Shown here: positions 33,701 through 42,556 of the stretch, piece by piece
How positions within the stretch are numbered: the first letter of the stretch is position 1
Layout of the letters: each line of letters begins with the position of its first letter
NCBI GenBank assembly: GCA_903857495.1
Contig: CAIOFF010000006.1
Location: forward strand, 1 to 42,655
DNA from: an uncultured Holophagaceae bacterium
GTDB lineage: Bacteria > Acidobacteriota > Holophagae > Holophagales > Holophagaceae
Direction of reading: 5' to 3'
DNA length: 42,655 bases
Notes under the pieces: generated by a model
What the model saw: the letters and a program-made list of their open reading frames with translations, nothing else
Database searches by the model: none
What the model was told of the DNA's origin: nothing
Position numbers and translations under genes: made by a program

Positions 33701-33837
33701 TGGATGGTGGGGAACTCCACCTGGGGCAGGGGCGACACCGGCAGGAACTGGTAGGCGATGCCGCCCAGCAGCGCCAGCGCGACCGTCAACAGCGTGGTGG
33801 CGACGGGCCGGTGGATGAAGGGGGCCGAGATGCTCAT
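30748..33837 (-). CDS. mdtC: RND multidrug efflux permease, MdtC/MuxC-like
   Basis: A 1,029-residue RND permease beginning MSISAPFIHRPVATTLL, at ATG 33837. An in-frame extension to 33981 overlaps the preceding pump gene and is not real. The pattern is complete: TM1, large periplasmic loop with FPTIQVSAGLPGASPETM, TM4 with the proton-relay pair VVDDAIVVVENI, second periplasmic loop, and C-terminal TM helices. Two different RND subunits side by side after one adaptor match MdtBC/MuxBC, where B and C form a mixed trimer in the inner membrane. The outer-membrane channel is not encoded nearby. Symbol given by similarity of arrangement, not by proven orthology. Confidence 0.9.
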   Translation of the reverse strand: MSISAPFIHRPVATTLLTVALALLGGIAYQFLPVSPLPQVEFPTIQVSAGLPGASPETMASSVATPLERQFGRIAGITEMTSASSLGSTNITLQFDLGRNIDAAGRDVQAAINAARGDLPANLPNNPNYRKVNPADSPIMLLALTSKLIPRERMYDIASSVLQQKLSQIEGVGQVFVWGGALPAVRVDVNPALLNAQGLALEDVRLAIAAANLNLPKGELASRTTTWSLDTTDQLKGAADYQPLILRYRNGNAVRLSDVARVADSVENVRNAGLSNGVPAIMVPIFRQPDANIIETVDRVRAILPQMQASLPPTIELKVLIDATRTIRASVRDVQIAMLISILLVILVVFLFLRSWRSTLIPSVAVPISLIGTFGVMYLLGYTIDNLSLMALTVATGFVVDDAIVVVENITRHLEEGMTPMEASLHGAKEIGFTVISISISLIAVFIPILLMGGIVGRLFREFAVTLSVAIVISMVVSLTTTPMMCSRILRPPSEEKHGRIFQASDRFLKWIMGKYERSLGWVLRHQGLTLGVAIATMVATVALYIVIPKGFFPQQDTGRLTGSIQAAQDISFNGMEKLMTQYVAIVQADPAIENVTAFVGSGNTGRLFTSLKPNNERKDTADQIIARLRGKTAHIAGGTLFMQPVQDLRLGGRASSSQYQYTLQGDDARELFDWAPRVLQKLRTVPQITDVNTDLQNKGLEASLVIDRTTASRLGVSPKAIDNALYDAFGQRFVSTIYTPLNQYHVVMEVDTPFMQTPEGLRHTYVRSTTGDLVPLSAFTKLERRNTPLSVNHQGQLPSVTISFNLPVGVALGDAVTAIDKAQQEIRMPGTLRGTFMGTAQAFRASLSNQPLLVVAALLVVYIVLGMLYESLIHPLTILSTLPSAGVGALLALLAWHTELSVIAFIGIILLIGIVKKNAILMIDFAIEVERRQGTTPEAAIFQACLLRFRPITMTTMAALLGGLPLAIGMGTGSELRQPLGIAIVGGLLFSQMLTLYTTPVIYLYMDRLRLRWERLRSRQKPVPALPA

Positions 33838-33848
33838 CGTCGCGCCTG

Positions 33849-33892
33849 CTCCAGGCGTGCCGCCTGGAGATTGCTGCCGCCGAGGCGGCAGC
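33849..33892 (-). repeat. two adjacent perfect hairpins between the pump genes
   Basis: Hairpin one: CTCCAGGC (33849-33856) pairs with GCCTGGAG (33862-33869), with a 5-base loop. Hairpin two: GCTGCCGCC (33873-33881) pairs with GGCGGCAGC (33884-33892), with a 2-base loop. Both lie in the 79-bp gap between mdtB-like and mdtC-like genes, just ahead of the downstream ribosome binding site. They could set the ratio of the two subunits by mRNA processing or attenuation, or be a REP-type element. Confidence 0.6.
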
Positions 33893-33916
33893 GGGGCTTG
33901 GGGTGGGACAGCAGGA

Positions 33917-36900
33917 TCATGCTTTTTCGCTTTTGGGCGAAGCCCGGTGCGCACCGCGCAAGCGGCGCGCAAGACGGTCAAAGGCTAAATAGATCACGGG
34001 TGTCGTGTAGAGGGTCAGCACCTGACTGAAGATGAGCCCCCCGACGATGACGATGCCCAGGGGCCGCCGCAGCTCGGCGCCCACGCCGCTGCCCAGGGCC
34101 AGGGGCACGCCGCCCAGCATGGCCGCCAGGGTGGTCATGATGATGGGGCGGAAGCGCAGCAGGGAGGCCTGGTAGATGGCCTGCTCGGGGGGCAGGCCCT
34201 CCTTGCGCTCAGCCTCCAGCGCGAAGTCGATCATCATGATCGCGTTCTTCTCCACGATGCCGATGAGCAGGATGATGCCGATGAGGGCGATGACGCTGAA
34301 GTCCGTGCGGCAGAGCATGAGCGACAGCAGGGCGCCCACGCCCGCGGAGGGCAGCGTGGACAGGATCGTGATGGGGTGGATGTAGCTCTCGTAGAGCACG
34401 CCGAGCAGGATGTAGACGGTCAGGACCGCGGCCAGGATCAGCAGTGGGGTGTTGGTGAGCGAGGCCCCGAAGGCCTGGGCGGTGCCCTGGAAGCCGGTCT
34501 TGAGGCTCGGGGGCACCTCCATGTCCTTGCGCGCGTTCTGGACGGCCTTCACTGCGTCGCCCAGGGAGACGCCGGGCGCCAGGTTGAAGGACACCGTGGC
34601 CGTGGGGAACTGCCCCTGGTGGTTCACCGCCAGGGGCGCGGTCAGGGTCTCCACGCGGGTGAAGGCGCTGATGGGCACGGAGCCGCCGGAAGCGCTGCGG
34701 ACGTAGATATTCTGCAGGTCCTCGGGCCGCTGGTACTGCCGGGGCGGGGCCTCCAGCACCACGCGATACTGGTTCAGCTGGGTGAACATGGTGGAGACCT
34801 GCCGCTGGCCAAAGGCGTCGTAGAGGGCGTCATCCAGCATCTGCGGGGTGATGCCGAGGCGGGAGGCGCTGGTCCGGTCCAGGGTGAGGCGGATCTGGAG
34901 CCCGGCGTTCTGCTGGTCGCTGGCCACGTCCCGCAGCTCGGGAAGGGCCGAGAAGCGGTCCACGAAGCGGCCCACCCACTCGCCCAGCTCCTTGGGGTCG
35001 GCGTCTTCCAGGGTGTACTGGTACTGCGTGCGGCTGACCCGGTCCTCCACGGTCAGGTCCTGCACCGGCTGGAGGTAGAGGCGGATGCCCTCCACCTTGG
35101 CCAGCTGGGGCTGGAGCCGGCGGATGATGTCGCTGGCGTTGAGGTGACGCTCCTCCAGGGGCTTGAGGTTGATCTGGATGCGACCACTGTTGAGGGTGGT
35201 GTTGGTGCCGTCGATGCCGATGAAGGACGAGAGGCTCTCCACCGCCGGATCCTTGAGGATCTCGGCGCAGAGCACCTGCTGCCGCTCGGCCATGGCGGGG
35301 AAGGACACGGTCTGGGGGGCCTCGGAGATGCCCAGCAGCACGCCGGTGTCCTGCACCGGGAAGAAGCCCTTCGGGATGGCGATGTAGAGCAGCACCGTGG
35401 CGGCGAGGGTGGTCACGGCCACGACCAGGGTGGCGGTCTGGTGCTGGAGCACCACGGCCAGGGTGCGGCCATAGAAGGCGATGATCCGCTGGAAGACGCG
35501 CTCGGAGGACTGGTAGAACCGCCCCTGTTCCTCGGGGGGCGTGTGCTTGAGCAGCTTGGCGCACATCATGGGCGTGAGCGTCAGGGACACCACGGCGGAC
35601 ACCAGGATGGTGACGCTGAGGGTGACCGCGAACTCCCGGAAGAGCCGGCCCACGATGTCCCCCATGAAGAGCAGGGGGATCAGCACGGCGATGAGCGAGA
35701 CGGTCAGGGACAGGATGGTGAAGCCGATCTGGCCCGAGCCCTTCAGCGCCGCCTGGAGGGGCGGCTCGCCCTCCTCGATGTAGCGCATGATGTTCTCGAT
35801 CATCACGATGGCGTCGTCCACCACGAAGCCCGTGGAGATCGTGAGGGCCATCAAGGTCAGGTTGTTCAGGCTGTAGCCCAGCAGATACATCACCCCGAAG
35901 GTGCCCACCAGGGAAAGAGGCACGGCCACGCTGGGGATGATGGTGGCGGCCAGGGTGCGCAGGAACAGGAAGATCACCATCACGACCAGGGCGATGGTGA
36001 GCATCAGCTCGAACTCCACGTCCTCTACCGAGGCGCGGATGGTGATGGTGCGGTCCGTGAGGGTGTTCAGCTCCACAGAAGCGGGCAGGGAGGCCCGCAG
36101 CTGGGGCAGCAGGGCCTTGACCCGGTCCACCACGGCGATGATGTTGGCGCCGGGCTGCCGCTGGATGTTGAGGATGACGGCGGGCGTGGTGTTCTGCCAG
36201 GCGGCGAGGCGGCTGTTCTCCACGTCGTCGGTGACCGTGGCGACCTCGGAGAGCAGCACCGGGGCGCCGTTGCGGTAGGCCACCACCAGGGGGCGATAGT
36301 CCTCGCTGGAGAGCAGCTGGTCGTTGGCGCCAATGGCATAGGCCTGGCGGAGCCCATCGAAGCTGCCCTTGGCCTGGTTCACGTTGCTCAGGGCCACGGC
36401 GGTGCGCACGTCACCCAACGTGAGGCCCTTGGCGGCCAGGTCCACGGGATTGGCCTGGATGCGCACGGCGGGCTTCTGGCCACCGCTGATGCTGACGAGG
36501 CCCACACCGGGCAGCTGCGAGATCTTCTGGGCGAGCCGGGTGTCGGCAAAGTCCTCGACCTTGGAGAGGGGCAGGGTCTTCGAGGTCAGGGCCAGGGTCA
36601 GGATCGGGGAGTCGGCGGGGTTGATCTTGCTGTAGATCGGGGGGCTGGGCAGGTTGGCCGGCAGGTAGGTGCCGGCGGCGTTCACGGCCGCCTGGACCTG
36701 CTGCTCGGCCACGTCGATGTTCAGGTCCAGCACGAACTGGAGTGTGATCACCGAGCTGCTGCCAGAGCTGGTGGAGGACATGCGGTTCAGGCCCGGCAGC
36801 TGGCCGAACTGGCGCTCCAGGGGCGCGGTGATGGCCGAGGCCATGACGTCCGGGCTGGCGCCGGGGTAGAAGGTGACCACCTGGATGGTGGGGTAGTCCA

Positions 36901-37018
36901 CCTGGGGCAGGGCCGAGACCGGCAGCTGGCGGAAGGCCAGCAGGCCCACCAGCAGGAGCCCCACCATGAGCAGGGAGGTCGCGATGGGCCGGAGGATGAA
37001 CGGCCTGGAGGGATTCAT
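33917..37018 (-). CDS. mdtB: RND multidrug efflux permease, MdtB/MuxB-like
   Basis: A 1,033-residue RND permease starting [17 protein letters not shown]. The family marks are intact: periplasmic porter segment [21 protein letters not shown]4 with [21 protein letters not shown] (Asp pair of the proton path) and [20 protein letters not shown] near the C-terminus. It begins 4 bp after the adaptor stop and is followed by the second pump gene after two hairpins. Together with the adaptor and the second permease it should form a tripartite exporter for drugs or bile-salt-like compounds. Confidence 0.91.
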   Translation of the reverse strand: MNPSRPFILRPIATSLLMVGLLLVGLLAFRQLPVSALPQVDYPTIQVVTFYPGASPDVMASAITAPLERQFGQLPGLNRMSSTSSGSSSVITLQFVLDLNIDVAEQQVQAAVNAAGTYLPANLPSPPIYSKINPADSPILTLALTSKTLPLSKVEDFADTRLAQKISQLPGVGLVSISGGQKPAVRIQANPVDLAAKGLTLGDVRTAVALSNVNQAKGSFDGLRQAYAIGANDQLLSSEDYRPLVVAYRNGAPVLLSEVATVTDDVENSRLAAWQNTTPAVILNIQRQPGANIIAVVDRVKALLPQLRASLPASVELNTLTDRTITIRASVEDVEFELMLTIALVVMVIFLFLRTLAATIIPSVAVPLSLVGTFGVMYLLGYSLNNLTLMALTISTGFVVDDAIVMIENIMRYIEEGEPPLQAALKGSGQIGFTILSLTVSLIAVLIPLLFMGDIVGRLFREFAVTLSVTILVSAVVSLTLTPMMCAKLLKHTPPEEQGRFYQSSERVFQRIIAFYGRTLAVVLQHQTATLVVAVTTLAATVLLYIAIPKGFFPVQDTGVLLGISEAPQTVSFPAMAERQQVLCAEILKDPAVESLSSFIGIDGTNTTLNSGRIQINLKPLEERHLNASDIIRRLQPQLAKVEGIRLYLQPVQDLTVEDRVSRTQYQYTLEDADPKELGEWVGRFVDRFSALPELRDVASDQQNAGLQIRLTLDRTSASRLGITPQMLDDALYDAFGQRQVSTMFTQLNQYRVVLEAPPRQYQRPEDLQNIYVRSASGGSVPISAFTRVETLTAPLAVNHQGQFPTATVSFNLAPGVSLGDAVKAVQNARKDMEVPPSLKTGFQGTAQAFGASLTNTPLLILAAVLTVYILLGVLYESYIHPITILSTLPSAGVGALLSLMLCRTDFSVIALIGIILLIGIVEKNAIMMIDFALEAERKEGLPPEQAIYQASLLRFRPIIMTTLAAMLGGVPLALGSGVGAELRRPLGIVIVGGLIFSQVLTLYTTPVIYLAFDRLARRLRGAHRASPKSEKA

Positions 37019-37022
37019 TCGC

Positions 37023-38207
37023 TCAGCCCTTCGCGCCGGCGGGCTTGGGGAGGGCTACCTTGCTGCCGGGCCGCAGCTTCTCGAGGCCGTCTGTGACGAC
37101 CGTCTCGCCACCGGAGAGCCCCTTCCGCAGGGCCGTCTCGTCGCCATCGGTACCCTGGATCTCGATCACGCGCAGCTCCGTGGTGCTGTCCGGCTTGACG
37201 ATGTAGACAAAGGAGCCCTGGGGCCCGCGCTGCACGGCGGCGGTGGGCACGATGACAACCTCGCGCAGGGTGTCCACCAGCAGCCGCGCGTTGACGAACT
37301 GGTTGGGGAACAGGGCGCGGTCCTCGTTGGTGAAGAGGGCCTTCAGCTTCACCGTGCCCGTGGCGGGATCTACCTGGTTGTCGATGGCTGCGAGGGCGCC
37401 GGAGCCAAGCCGGGACTTGAGATCCCGGTCCCAGGCCTCCACCGGCAGCCGGCCGTTCTTGGCGGTCTGGGCCAGCACCTGCTGGATGTTGTCGGCGGGG
37501 ACGGAGAACACCACATTGATGGGCTGGATCGGGGCGATGGTGGCCAGTCCCGTGGCATCGGTGGCGCGCACCATGTTGCCGGCGTCCACGAGCCGGAGGC
37601 CCACCCGGCCGGAGGTCGGGGCGGTGATGCGGCTGTAGGTCAGGTTCAGCTTGGCGCTCTCCACGGCGGCCTGGTCGGCCTTCATGGCTGCTTCGTACTG
37701 GATGACGGAGGAACTCTGGGTGTCCACCTGCTGGCGCGACAGGATGCCCTGCTGCACCAGGGACTGGAAGCGCCGCAGGTCGGCCAGCGCGTTGTCGCGG
37801 GCGGCCTGGTCCTTGGCGAGCTGGCCTTCGGCCTGCATGAGCTGCACCTGGAAGGGGCGCGGATCGATCTCGGCCAGGAGATCACCGGCGCGGACCATCT
37901 GTCCTTCGGTGAAGGCGACGCGGAGCAGCTGGCCGTCCACGCGACTCTTGACGGTGACGCTCTCCAGGGAGACCACGGTGCCCAGGCCCGTGAGGCGGAC
38001 CGCCATGTCGCCCTTGCGGGCCAGGGCCACGCTCACGGGTACCGGTCGGCCTGCCGGGTTCACGGCGGCGTCCTTCTTGCCCCCGCGGGCGAAGAGCACC
38101 AGGCCGAGGACCGCGGCACCGCCGAGGATGGCCCAGGGGCGCCAGCCACGGAGGAGGGCGGGGCGGTCGGTGCTGGAGTCGAGGGAGGGGAGGTTGGTGT
38201 CGCTCAT
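37023..38207 (-). CDS. mdtA: RND efflux periplasmic adaptor (membrane fusion protein), MdtA-like
   Basis: A 394-residue HlyD/AcrA-type adaptor. A cytoplasmic N-terminus is followed by a membrane anchor (about 25-40, [17 protein letters not shown]). The lipoyl/barrel-sandwich halves are [22 protein letters not shown] and [19 protein letters not shown]. Between them lies an alpha-helical hairpin (about 105-175). The beta-barrel and membrane-proximal domains follow and the C-terminus is Lys/Pro-rich. It has no lipobox cysteine. It links the two permeases to an outer-membrane channel. It is preceded by a marR gene (106 bp gap) in the same direction. Confidence 0.9.
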   Translation of the reverse strand: MSDTNLPSLDSSTDRPALLRGWRPWAILGGAAVLGLVLFARGGKKDAAVNPAGRPVPVSVALARKGDMAVRLTGLGTVVSLESVTVKSRVDGQLLRVAFTEGQMVRAGDLLAEIDPRPFQVQLMQAEGQLAKDQAARDNALADLRRFQSLVQQGILSRQQVDTQSSSVIQYEAAMKADQAAVESAKLNLTYSRITAPTSGRVGLRLVDAGNMVRATDATGLATIAPIQPINVVFSVPADNIQQVLAQTAKNGRLPVEAWDRDLKSRLGSGALAAIDNQVDPATGTVKLKALFTNEDRALFPNQFVNARLLVDTLREVVIVPTAAVQRGPQGSFVYIVKPDSTTELRVIEIQGTDGDETALRKGLSGGETVVTDGLEKLRPGSKVALPKPAGAKG

Positions 38208-38313
38208 GAGAGATGCTGCCTTCTTTGAATTCCGGTGGGGGAAGTCCGGCGGGGGGACAGTCAGGGACTAAGGGCTCTTCAAGGAACGCTGCTGGAGCTT
38301 CCGGGGCCAGGCC

Positions 38314-38808
38314 TCAGGAGGCGACTTCGTCGCGCTCCCCGGCTGATGCCGGCAGCCCGACGAGCATGGCATCGAGGTTGGCGATCATGGTCCGCAGTCC
38401 GTGCTTCAGAGCCGCCTGCTGCTCCGGGTCCAGGCCGGCGACGAGGCCGGCCTTCATCTCGCCGGCCAGGGCCTGCAGCTCCCGGGCCAGGGGGAGCGCG
38501 TCGGGACTCAGGTTGATGAGGATCCGCCGGCCGTGCTTCGGGTCCGGCCGGGTGGTGAGCAGGCCGCGAGCCACCATGCCCTTGACCACGCGGCTGGCAG
38601 TGGGATCGTCCATCCAGACCTGCTGGGCCAGGGGATGCAGCGAGGTGGCCCCCTGCTCCAGCAGGACCAGGATGACCCAGAACTGCTGCAAGGTGAGGTC
38701 GTAGGGCGCCAGCTGGGCCGCGACGGCATGCTTCAGGCGTCGGCGGACGGCCGCAGCCAGGGTGCCGGCGCCGGCATCGGTGAGGGTGTCAGGCATGGGT
38801 TCTTGCAT
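38314..38808 (-). CDS. MarR-family transcriptional regulator
   Basis: About 164 residues from ATG 38808 (MQEPMPDTLT); ATG 38796 is an alternative start. The winged helix is visible: LQQFWVILVLLEQG, then HPLAQQVWMDDPTASRVVKGMVARGLL as helix-turn-helix, and the wing RPDPKHGRR. MarR proteins usually repress neighbouring efflux genes until a ligand binds. It lies directly upstream of the adaptor and pump genes in the same orientation. An inverted repeat covers its own start codon, so autoregulation is likely. Confidence 0.88.
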   Translation of the reverse strand: MQEPMPDTLTDAGAGTLAAAVRRRLKHAVAAQLAPYDLTLQQFWVILVLLEQGATSLHPLAQQVWMDDPTASRVVKGMVARGLLTTRPDPKHGRRILINLSPDALPLARELQALAGEMKAGLVAGLDPEQQAALKHGLRTMIANLDAMLVGLPASAGERDEVAS

Positions 38809-38831
38809 AAGCAAGAATCCTGGGCAAGAAC
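38799..38831. promoter_or_regulatory. putative MarR operator over the marR start
   Basis: TTCTTGC (38800-38806), a 4-base spacer ATAA and GCAAGAA (38811-38817) form a 7-bp inverted repeat. A third half-site GCAAGAAC follows at 38824-38831 and also pairs with GTTCTTGC at 38799-38806. Read on the minus strand, the repeat straddles the ATG at 38808. TTGACG about 25 bases further upstream is a possible -35 box. The position suits repression of marR and the efflux genes. Confidence 0.5.
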
Positions 38832-38856
38832 GACCCTCGCGTCAAGGGGTATAACA

Positions 38857-38896
38857 ACGCCTGACGGAACCCCTGTACTTGGGCTCGGTCAGGCGT
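38857..38896 (-). terminator. candidate terminator downstream of rhlE
   Basis: ACGCCTGAC (38857-38865) and GTCAGGCGT (38888-38896) form a perfect 9-bp stem around a 22-base loop. On the minus strand the stem follows the rhlE stop by 15 bases and is followed by TGTTATA, a weak T-rich stretch. It may separate rhlE from the marR-efflux operon. The long loop makes it a moderate candidate. Confidence 0.4.
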
Positions 38897-38911
38897 GGGT
38901 ATGACTCGGGG

Positions 38912-40213
38912 TCACTTGCCCCGGAAGCCCGGGCGGGAGGGATGCCGTCCGCGCTCGCCCTGGGGGGCCGAGCCGGAGGAAGGCCGGCTGCTGCGGACAG
39001 GACCGCGGCTCCGGCCGCCGCCACCGCCACTCTGGCGACCCGTCTGGATGGGTTCGGCCGGGATGCTGGGATCCGGCGCGTAGCCCGTCACGACATCCTT
39101 GGGGAGTTCCCGGCGCAGGAGCTTCTCGATGTCCTTGAGAAGCCGGTGCTCATCCACACAAACCAGGGAGAGCGCCTCGCCCTCGGTGCCGGCCCGGCCC
39201 GTGCGGCCGATGCGGTGGATGTAGTCCTCGGGGACCTGGGGCAGCTCGTAGTTCACCACGTGGGGCAGCTGGTCAATGTCCAGGCCGCGGGCGGCGATGT
39301 CCGTGGCCACGAGCACGCGGATGGAGCCTTTCTTGAAGTCTTCCAGGGCCTTGATGCGCTGGGGCTGGCTCTTGTTGCCGTGGATGGCCATCGAGTTGAT
39401 GCCGTCCCGGTCCAGCTGCTCGGAGAGGCGGTTGGCGCCGTGCTTCGTGCGGGTGAACACCAGCACCTGCTCCAGGTTGCGGCTCTGGATGATGTGGGCC
39501 AGCAGGGCGCGCTTGCGCTCCCGGTCCACGGGGTGGACGATCTGCTTCACGAGCTCGGCGGCCGTGTTCTGGGCGGTGATCTCCACCAGGGCGGGATTCT
39601 TGAGGAACTTGGAGGCCAGCTGCTTGATCTCGTCCGTGAAGGTGGCCGAGAAGAGCAGGGTCTGGCGGCTGGCGGGTAGCAGGGCCAGGATCTTCTGGAT
39701 GTCGCGGATGAAGCCCATGTCGAGCATGCGGTCCGCTTCGTCCAGGATCAGCACTTCCAGCTGGCTGAAGTTGAGGTTGCCCTGGCCCTGGTGGTCCAGC
39801 AGGCGGCCGGGCGTGGCCACCACGATCTCGCAGCCGGCGCGCAGGGCCTTGGTCTGGGGGTTGATGTTCACGCCGCCAAAGATGGTGGTGGAGCGCAGGG
39901 GGATGTGCTTGCCGTAGGTGCGGACGCTCTCCTCGACCTGGAGGGCCAGCTCGCGGGTGGGGGTGAGGATGAGGGCGCGGATGGCGTGGCGGGCCGGGGA
40001 GGCCGAGCTGTTCGCGTGCGGCGCCAGCTTCTGCAGCAGGGGCAGGGTGAAGCCGGCGGTCTTGCCGGTGCCGGTCTGAGCCCGGGCCATGAGGTCGCGG
40101 CCCTCGAGCACCAGGGGAATGGCCTGGAGCTGGATGGGGGTGGGGGTCTCGTAGCCCTGCTCGCGAACCGCGCGCAGAAGCTCGGGCAGCAGCCCGAGGG
40201 TTTCGAAGGACAT
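38912..40213 (-). CDS. rhlE: DEAD-box RNA helicase, RhlE-like
   Basis: A 433-residue helicase with all core motifs: Q motif with [13 protein letters not shown], Walker A AQTGTGKT (45-52), PTREL (86-90), TPGR, DEAD (159-162), SAT (190-192) and the C-terminal HRIGRTGR. A basic Gly/Arg/Ser-rich tail (about 390-433) is typical of RhlE and binds RNA. The role is remodelling of rRNA or mRNA structure, often at low temperature. The 137-bp upstream gap to hisS is AT-rich in its hisS-proximal part and could hold its own promoter (for example around 40330-40370, minus strand). AGGAGA precedes the ATG. Confidence 0.92.
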   Translation of the reverse strand: MSFETLGLLPELLRAVREQGYETPTPIQLQAIPLVLEGRDLMARAQTGTGKTAGFTLPLLQKLAPHANSSASPARHAIRALILTPTRELALQVEESVRTYGKHIPLRSTTIFGGVNINPQTKALRAGCEIVVATPGRLLDHQGQGNLNFSQLEVLILDEADRMLDMGFIRDIQKILALLPASRQTLLFSATFTDEIKQLASKFLKNPALVEITAQNTAAELVKQIVHPVDRERKRALLAHIIQSRNLEQVLVFTRTKHGANRLSEQLDRDGINSMAIHGNKSQPQRIKALEDFKKGSIRVLVATDIAARGLDIDQLPHVVNYELPQVPEDYIHRIGRTGRAGTEGEALSLVCVDEHRLLKDIEKLLRRELPKDVVTGYAPDPSIPAEPIQTGRQSGGGGGRSRGPVRSSRPSSGSAPQGERGRHPSRPGFRGK

Positions 40214-40350
40214 GTCTTTCTCCTGAGAGGGCCCGCCCGCGGAAGGTTTCCGGGGGCCCGGTCAGGGCGAAAGTGGGGGTATTCGGATTGGTAAAGAGGC
40301 GGAGACCGGGGGTCGCCTGTGATCACGAAGTCATTAGCCTAGCAGATTGG

Positions 40351-41598
40351 TCAGGAATATCCTAACAATGCTTCTAAATTATCCAATTGGACGACTTCCT
40401 GCTCTCCGGTGGCCATGTGCTTGACCGTGACCGTGCCGGCGTCCAGCTCGCCGTCGCCCAGGATGAGCACCGTCTGGATGCCCATGCGGTTGGCGCTGGC
40501 CATGGCCTTCTTCAGGGCGCCGCCGCGGGTCTCCAGCTGCAGGGCGAGGCCCGCGTCCCAGAGGCGGCGGGCCAGCTGGAGGGCCGCAGTGGCGGCCCGC
40601 TCGCCCAGGGGGATCAGCAGGACCGGGGGCGTGGCCGGGGCCTCGCCGCGCACCTGCTGGAGGATCAGGGCCAGGCGGTCCAGGCCGATGGCCCAGCCGA
40701 AGGCCGGAACCTCGGGGCCGCCGAGCTGCTTCACCAGGCCGTCGTAGCGGCCGCCGCCCAGCAGGGCGCTCTGGGCGCCCAGGTCGGAGCTGAGCAGCTC
40801 GAAGGCCGTGCGGGTGTAGTAGTCCAGCCCGCGCACCAGCCGGGGGTCCTCCACGAAGGGGATGTCCAGGACCGTCAGCAGCTCCTTGAGCCGCGCATGG
40901 TGCTTGGCGGAGCCCTCATCCAGGAAGTCCGTGATGACCGGGTGCCCGGCCAGGGCGGCCTGGCAGCCCTCATTCTTGCAGTCCAGAACGCGCAAGGGGT
41001 TGGTCTCGATGCGGCGGTGGCAGTCCCCGCAGAACTGCTCCTGCCGCTCACCGAAAAAGACCCGGATGGCCGCGTGAAAGGCGGGGCGGGACTCCGGGGT
41101 GCCGACGCTGTTGATGGAGAAGCTCAGCCGCTTGAGGCCCAGCTCCGTGAGGAAGCTGTGGAGCATGAGCAGGCTCTCGGCCTCGCTCTCGGGGCTGGCC
41201 ACGCCGAAGCTCTCGGCTCCGATCTGCCAGAACTGCCGGTACCGGCCCGTCTGCATGCGCTCGTAGCGGAACTGCTGGCCGATGTAGTAGAACAGCACCG
41301 GGTCGTTGGAGCTCAGCAGCTTGTGCTGGATGGCGGCCCGCACCACGCCCGCGGTGTTCTCGGGGCGCATCACCACCTCGCGCCCGCCCTTGTCCGTGAA
41401 CTGGTACATCTCCTTGTTCACGATGTCCGAGCTCTCGCCCACGCTGCGCTTGAAGACGTCCAGCTCCTCCAGGATCGGGGTGCGGATCTCGCCGTAGCCG
41501 TGGCGCCCGAATACGCGCCGGGCTGTTTCCTCGATATGCTGGAACCAACGCAGCTCCGCCCCGAAGAGATCCCGCATACCTTTTACTGACTGGGCCAT
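40351..41598 (-). CDS. hisS: histidyl-tRNA synthetase
   Basis: A 415-residue class II synthetase starting MAQSVKGMRDLFG. Motif 2 is FRYERMQTGRYRQFWQ and the histidine-specific signature is LVRGLDYYTRTAFE. The insertion domain has the usual cysteines (FCGDCHRR, LDCKNEGC), and the anticodon-binding domain forms the C-terminus. The start at ATG 41598 is preceded by GGGAG about 8 bases upstream; the in-frame extension to 41661 would run into the divergent amidase gene. Its ATG and that of the amidase gene on the other strand share two base pairs. Confidence 0.94.
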   Translation of the reverse strand: MAQSVKGMRDLFGAELRWFQHIEETARRVFGRHGYGEIRTPILEELDVFKRSVGESSDIVNKEMYQFTDKGGREVVMRPENTAGVVRAAIQHKLLSSNDPVLFYYIGQQFRYERMQTGRYRQFWQIGAESFGVASPESEAESLLMLHSFLTELGLKRLSFSINSVGTPESRPAFHAAIRVFFGERQEQFCGDCHRRIETNPLRVLDCKNEGCQAALAGHPVITDFLDEGSAKHHARLKELLTVLDIPFVEDPRLVRGLDYYTRTAFELLSSDLGAQSALLGGGRYDGLVKQLGGPEVPAFGWAIGLDRLALILQQVRGEAPATPPVLLIPLGERAATAALQLARRLWDAGLALQLETRGGALKKAMASANRMGIQTVLILGDGELDAGTVTVKHMATGEQEVVQLDNLEALLGYS

Positions 41599-42376
41599 GA
41601 TCCGACTCCCGAGCCTTCTGCTCGCCACCTTCAGCCTACTGTCTTGGGCCCAGGTTCCCAAACCCGAGGGACCGGCGACCCGCCTGAAGGTGATGCTGGA
41701 CCCAGGTCACGGAGGCGAGGACGGCGGCGCCCGGGGGCCGAAGGGGCTGAAGGAGAAGACCGCCGCCCTCGCCTTGGCCCGGGCGGTCTCGGCCAAGCTT
41801 GAAGCGGCGGGCTTCGAGGCCGTCTGCACCCGCGAGGACGACACCCTGGTGCCGCTCTGGGATCGGGCGAAGGCCGCCAATGAGCAGGGCGCGGACCTCT
41901 TCATCAGCCTCCACCTGAACGCCGCCCGGGCCAAGGCGGCTCGGGGGTCGGAGGTCTATTTCCTGAGCCTGGCCAAGGGCAAGAATGACGACGTCGCCGC
42001 GGCGGAGAATGCCGGGGCCGATGCCCCGGCGGGCAGCCCCGACAGCGTGGTGGCCAGCATCCTCGACGATCTGGCCCAGAAGGCCTACCTGCAGGACTCC
42101 GAGCGGCTGGCCGTGGCCCTCCAGGGCCAGCTCAACCACCTGGCCGGCATCAAGGAGCGTGGCGTGAAGCAGGCCCCCTTCATCGTGCTGCGGGGCGCCG
42201 CCATGCCCGCAGTGCTGGTCGAGGTTGCCTTCATCTCCAACCCCAAAGAAGAGAAGAAGCTCCAGGACGCCGCCTTCCGCGCCACGGTGGCCGACGCCAT
42301 CACCCAGGGCGTCCGCCGCTACTTCGCCGGCACCAATGGCGGCGTCCGGCGGCGGATGGTCGGTGGGCGCAGCTGA
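41597..42376 (+). CDS. N-acetylmuramoyl-L-alanine amidase (Amidase_3), secreted
   Basis: A 259-residue protein with a signal peptide (about 1-19, LLLATFSLLSWAQ). The zinc amidase domain shows MLDPGHGGEDGG (first His), ISLHLNA (second His) and VLVEVAFISN (catalytic Glu), as in AmiA/AmiC. It cleaves the stem peptide from MurNAc in the periplasm, for example during cell separation. There is no AMIN or LysM targeting domain. The start codon overlaps that of hisS and I see no ribosome binding site in front, so translation may begin on a leaderless or very short-leader mRNA. Confidence 0.9.
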   Translation: MIRLPSLLLATFSLLSWAQVPKPEGPATRLKVMLDPGHGGEDGGARGPKGLKEKTAALALARAVSAKLEAAGFEAVCTREDDTLVPLWDRAKAANEQGADLFISLHLNAARAKAARGSEVYFLSLAKGKNDDVAAAENAGADAPAGSPDSVVASILDDLAQKAYLQDSERLAVALQGQLNHLAGIKERGVKQAPFIVLRGAAMPAVLVEVAFISNPKEEKKLQDAAFRATVADAITQGVRRYFAGTNGGVRRRMVGGRS

Positions 42377-42386
42377 GCGCTGAATC

Positions 42387-42485
42387 AGGCCCGACCTTGA
42401 ACGAAAGCCCATTCGAAGCCATGATGGAGGGCCGTGCTTGCCACGGTGATCCGTACCCGTAGCTCAGTTGGGAGGCTCCGCCTCC
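42387..42485 (+). repeat. 99-bp direct repeat, copy 1, with tRNA-like 5' segment
   Basis: This segment is identical to 42557-42655. It starts AGGCCCGACCTTGAACG and ends with GGAGGCTCCGCCTCC, a 6-bp hairpin with a TCC loop. Near the end CCCGTAGCTCAGTTGGGAG reads like acceptor stem end and D-arm of a tRNA gene. The following bases (GCTCCGCC) do not complete a tRNA. A shorter imperfect similarity (GAGCGCTG) extends upstream into the amidase stop. Confidence 0.85.
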
Positions 42486-42511
42486 GCGAGCGAGCGGAGC
42501 GAGGAGCGGGA

Positions 42512-42532
42512 GGACAGCGCGGGGCGCTGTCC
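42512..42532. repeat. hairpin in the spacer between the direct repeats
   Basis: GGACAGCGC (42512-42520) and GCGCTGTCC (42524-42532) form a perfect 9-bp stem with a GGG loop. It is nested inside a longer-range pairing of CCTCCGC (42481-42487) with GCGGAGG (42538-42544). The 71-bp spacer is thus almost entirely self-complementary, which suggests a structured repeat rather than a gene. Confidence 0.6.
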
Positions 42533-42556
42533 GTCAGGCGGAGGAGCGCTGGCCGG

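Noticed and set aside
34376-37096. A 906-residue plus-strand open frame over the mdtB-like gene
   Set aside because: Same antisense composition bias; the minus-strand RND gene explains the region fully.
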